Source: Prescottella subtropica (GTDB lineage Bacteria > Actinomycetota > Actinomycetes > Mycobacteriales > Mycobacteriaceae). From it: a DNA stretch of 64,000 nucleotides. Positions 62,782 through 64,000 of the stretch are shown here, in pieces (position 1 is the stretch's first letter; each line of letters opens with the position of its first letter). A program made the position numbers and the translations under genes. The notes beneath the pieces were generated by a model, which had not been told where the DNA came from, made no database searches, and was given only the letters and a program-made list of their open reading frames with translations. The stretch is from the NCBI RefSeq assembly GCF_005434945.1, contig NZ_SKCH01000004.1:186001-250000 (forward strand), given 5' to 3'.

Positions 62782-63900
62782 GTGGGCGTTCCCTTCGCGG
62801 GCTCACCGCGCCCGACTCTCGGGGTGGAATGGGAGATCGCGCTGGTCGACCGGACCACCCGCGACCTCTCCAACACCGCTGCCACCGTCTTCGACGCCGT
62901 CGGCGCGCTCACCGAACACCCCCGCGTCAGCAAGGAGTTGCTGCGCAACACCGTCGAATTCGTCACCGGTGTCTGCGACACCGTCGGTGAGGCCGTCGAC
63001 GATCTCGCCGAGACCCTGTCGCTGGTGCGGCGCGCCGCAGGCCCGCTCGGTGTCGACCTCATGTGCGCCGGCACCCACCCGTTCGCGCAGTGGTCCACAC
63101 AACTGCTCACCCGCACCCCGCACTACGACGAACTGATCGAACGCACCCAGTGGTGGGGCCGGCAGATGCTCATCTGGGGTGTGCACGTGCACGTCGGGAT
63201 CTCCGCGAAGGAGAAGGTGTTCCCGATCATCAACGCGCTCCTGTTGAAATATCCTCACCTGCTTGCGCTTTCGGCGTCGTCGCCGATGTGGACGGGCGTC
63301 GACACCGGGTACGCCAGCAACCGGGCCCTGATGTTCCAGCAACTGCCCACCGCCGGGCTGCCGTTCCAGTTCGAGAGCTGGAACCAGTTCGAAGACTTCG
63401 TCCACGACCAGTTCACCACCGGCGTCGTCACCGACCTCGGCGGCCTGCACTGGGACATCCGTCCCGCACCCCGCTGGGGCACCATCGAGGTCCGGGTGTG
63501 CGACGGCATCTCCACCCGCACCGAACTGGGCGCCCTCGTCGCGCTCATCCACTGCCTGGTCGTCGACCTCGACCGCCGGCTCGAAGCGGGCGAGACCCTG
63601 CCGTCGATGCCGCCGTGGCACGTGCAGGAAAACAAGTGGCGCGCAGCACGATACGGGCTCGACGCCGAAGTGATCCTCGGCGCCGACAACCGGGAACGGC
63701 TCGTCACCGACGACCTCCACGACCTGCTCGAACAACTCACCCCCACCGCCGTCCGGCTCGGCTGCGCCGACGAACTCGCCCGCGTCGCCGACATTCCGCG
63801 GCGCGGGGCGTCGTACCAACGGCAACGCAAGGTCGCCGCCGCCACCGGCGGAGACGTCCGGGCCGTCGTAGCATCCCTCGTCGACGAACTCGACACGTAA
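62782..63900 (+). CDS. YbdK-type glutamate-cysteine-ligase-like carboxylate-amine ligase
   Basis: A 372-residue GCS2-family enzyme (Rv0433-like). Characteristic segments: LGVEWEIALVDRTT with the catalytic Glu, ELLRNTVEFVTGVCDT, GTHPFAQWSTQLLT, GVHVHVGISAKEK, and WDIRPAPRWGTIEVRVCDG. YbdK relatives have weak gamma-glutamylcysteine synthetase activity; the natural role in actinobacteria is uncertain because they make mycothiol. GTG 62782, no good ribosome site. Matches the position of Rv0433 after sodC. Confidence 0.92.
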   Translation: MGVPFAGSPRPTLGVEWEIALVDRTTRDLSNTAATVFDAVGALTEHPRVSKELLRNTVEFVTGVCDTVGEAVDDLAETLSLVRRAAGPLGVDLMCAGTHPFAQWSTQLLTRTPHYDELIERTQWWGRQMLIWGVHVHVGISAKEKVFPIINALLLKYPHLLALSASSPMWTGVDTGYASNRALMFQQLPTAGLPFQFESWNQFEDFVHDQFTTGVVTDLGGLHWDIRPAPRWGTIEVRVCDGISTRTELGALVALIHCLVVDLDRRLEAGETLPSMPPWHVQENKWRAARYGLDAEVILGADNRERLVTDDLHDLLEQLTPTAVRLGCADELARVADIPRRGASYQRQRKVAAATGGDVRAVVASLVDELDT

Positions 63901-63920
63901 GCCCGCATTCACCCGCCGTT

Positions 63921-63926
63921 TACGAT
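63921..63926 (+). promoter_or_regulatory. -10 element TACGAT for the last gene
   Basis: TACGAT ends 7 bases before GTG 63934, again predicting a leaderless start. Confidence 0.5.
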
Positions 63927-63933
63927 GTACGTC

Positions 63934-64000
63934 GTGCTGGTGGACGACGGTGCCCGGACAGGGCAGATACGGCTGACCCCGGATGTTCGCCGACGACTGC
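63934..64000 (+). CDS. Start of an unidentified gene (3' truncated)
   Basis: An open frame runs from GTG 63934 to the window edge: VLVDDGARTGQIRLTPDVRRRL. An ATG at 63925 is in the same frame but overlaps the -10-like TACGAT. The GQIRLTPDVRRRL stretch recalls the N-terminal beta-barrel of CDC48-like ATPases, which lie near Rv0433 in mycobacteria, but the visible part is too short to assign. Confidence 0.4.
   Translation, partial: MLVDDGARTGQIRLTPDVRRRL

Overview
This window is a chromosomal segment of a high-GC, mycolic-acid actinobacterium of the Mycobacteriales, most likely Rhodococcus or a close relative. The grounds are very strong third-position GC bias, frequent GTG starts, mycothiol and F420 enzymes, a PknG/GlnH/GlnX module, an antigen-85-like esterase, and gene order that follows parts of the Mycobacterium tuberculosis map (remembered, not searched): purA-Rv0358-Rv0359; purT, Rv0390, metZ; fgd1; pknG-glnH-glnX-mutT3-thiE/thiO-thiS-thiG-lpqL; thiD; xthA-Rv0428c-def-Rv0430-Rv0431-sodC-Rv0433. 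I see no rRNA, tRNA, CRISPR array, insertion sequence or prophage.

Layout. 1-5 kb: end of a FUSC-like protein, a CDF metal exporter behind a palindromic operator, a PPOX-fold protein, a DUF389 membrane protein, a class IV aminotransferase, a small AroQ chorismate mutase and a Rip2-like site-2 protease. 5-10.4 kb: Rv0358-like gene divergent from purA, DUF488 protein, maltokinase-cap protein, and the mycothiol-dependent formaldehyde pair (mscR plus an MBL hydrolase). 10.5-14 kb: three exported proteins, two with Ig-like domains, two of them sharing an upstream element. 14-20.9 kb: MocR regulator, CoA transferase, VOC protein, alpha/beta hydrolase, purT, amidohydrolase. 21-30 kb: fprA, rhodanese-metZ, a BtuFCD-type importer with an MBL hydrolase, a HAD phosphatase coupled to a mycolyltransferase-like esterase. 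30-35.6 kb: a nonapeptide-repeat protein with an RDD membrane protein, F420-dependent Fgd, a SUFU-domain protein, a Ddn-like protein, ctaD. 35.6-41 kb: glnX-glnH-pknG and a Nudix-PIN-like fusion. 41-45.5 kb: MFS exporter/HxlR pair, holin-like protein, GT87 mannosyltransferase-like protein, lipoprotein. 45.5-54.4 kb: thiamine genes around a TPP riboswitch, pentapeptide-repeat protein, ABC exporter, M28 lipoprotein peptidase, class III cyclase, thiD. 54.4-59 kb: GNAT enzymes and a cluster of three exported proteins, two of them recent duplicates. 59-64 kb: def-(SH3-like)-xthA operon, DUF3263, VirR-like, sodC and a YbdK-type ligase.

How the genes work together. Thiamine: thiE and thiO-thiS-thiG diverge from promoters whose -10 elements appear to overlap; only the thiO side carries the TPP riboswitch; thiD lies about 5 kb away and thiC is absent. 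Redox: mycothiol (mscR, MBL hydrolase), F420 (fgd, Ddn-like), fprA and sodC. Signalling and nutrition: GlnH/GlnX are the proposed sensor for PknG. Envelope: Rip2-like protease, Ag85-like esterase, GT87 enzyme, VirR-like protein and several exported proteins without known function.

Regulatory architecture. Many genes have a TANNNT -10 motif 6-8 nt before the start codon, consistent with leaderless mRNAs. Convergent gene pairs are separated by long perfect or near-perfect hairpins; three of these are copies of one dispersed repeat with core GAAGGGWCCCTTC. All functions are inferred from sequence reading and remembered families; no database search was run.
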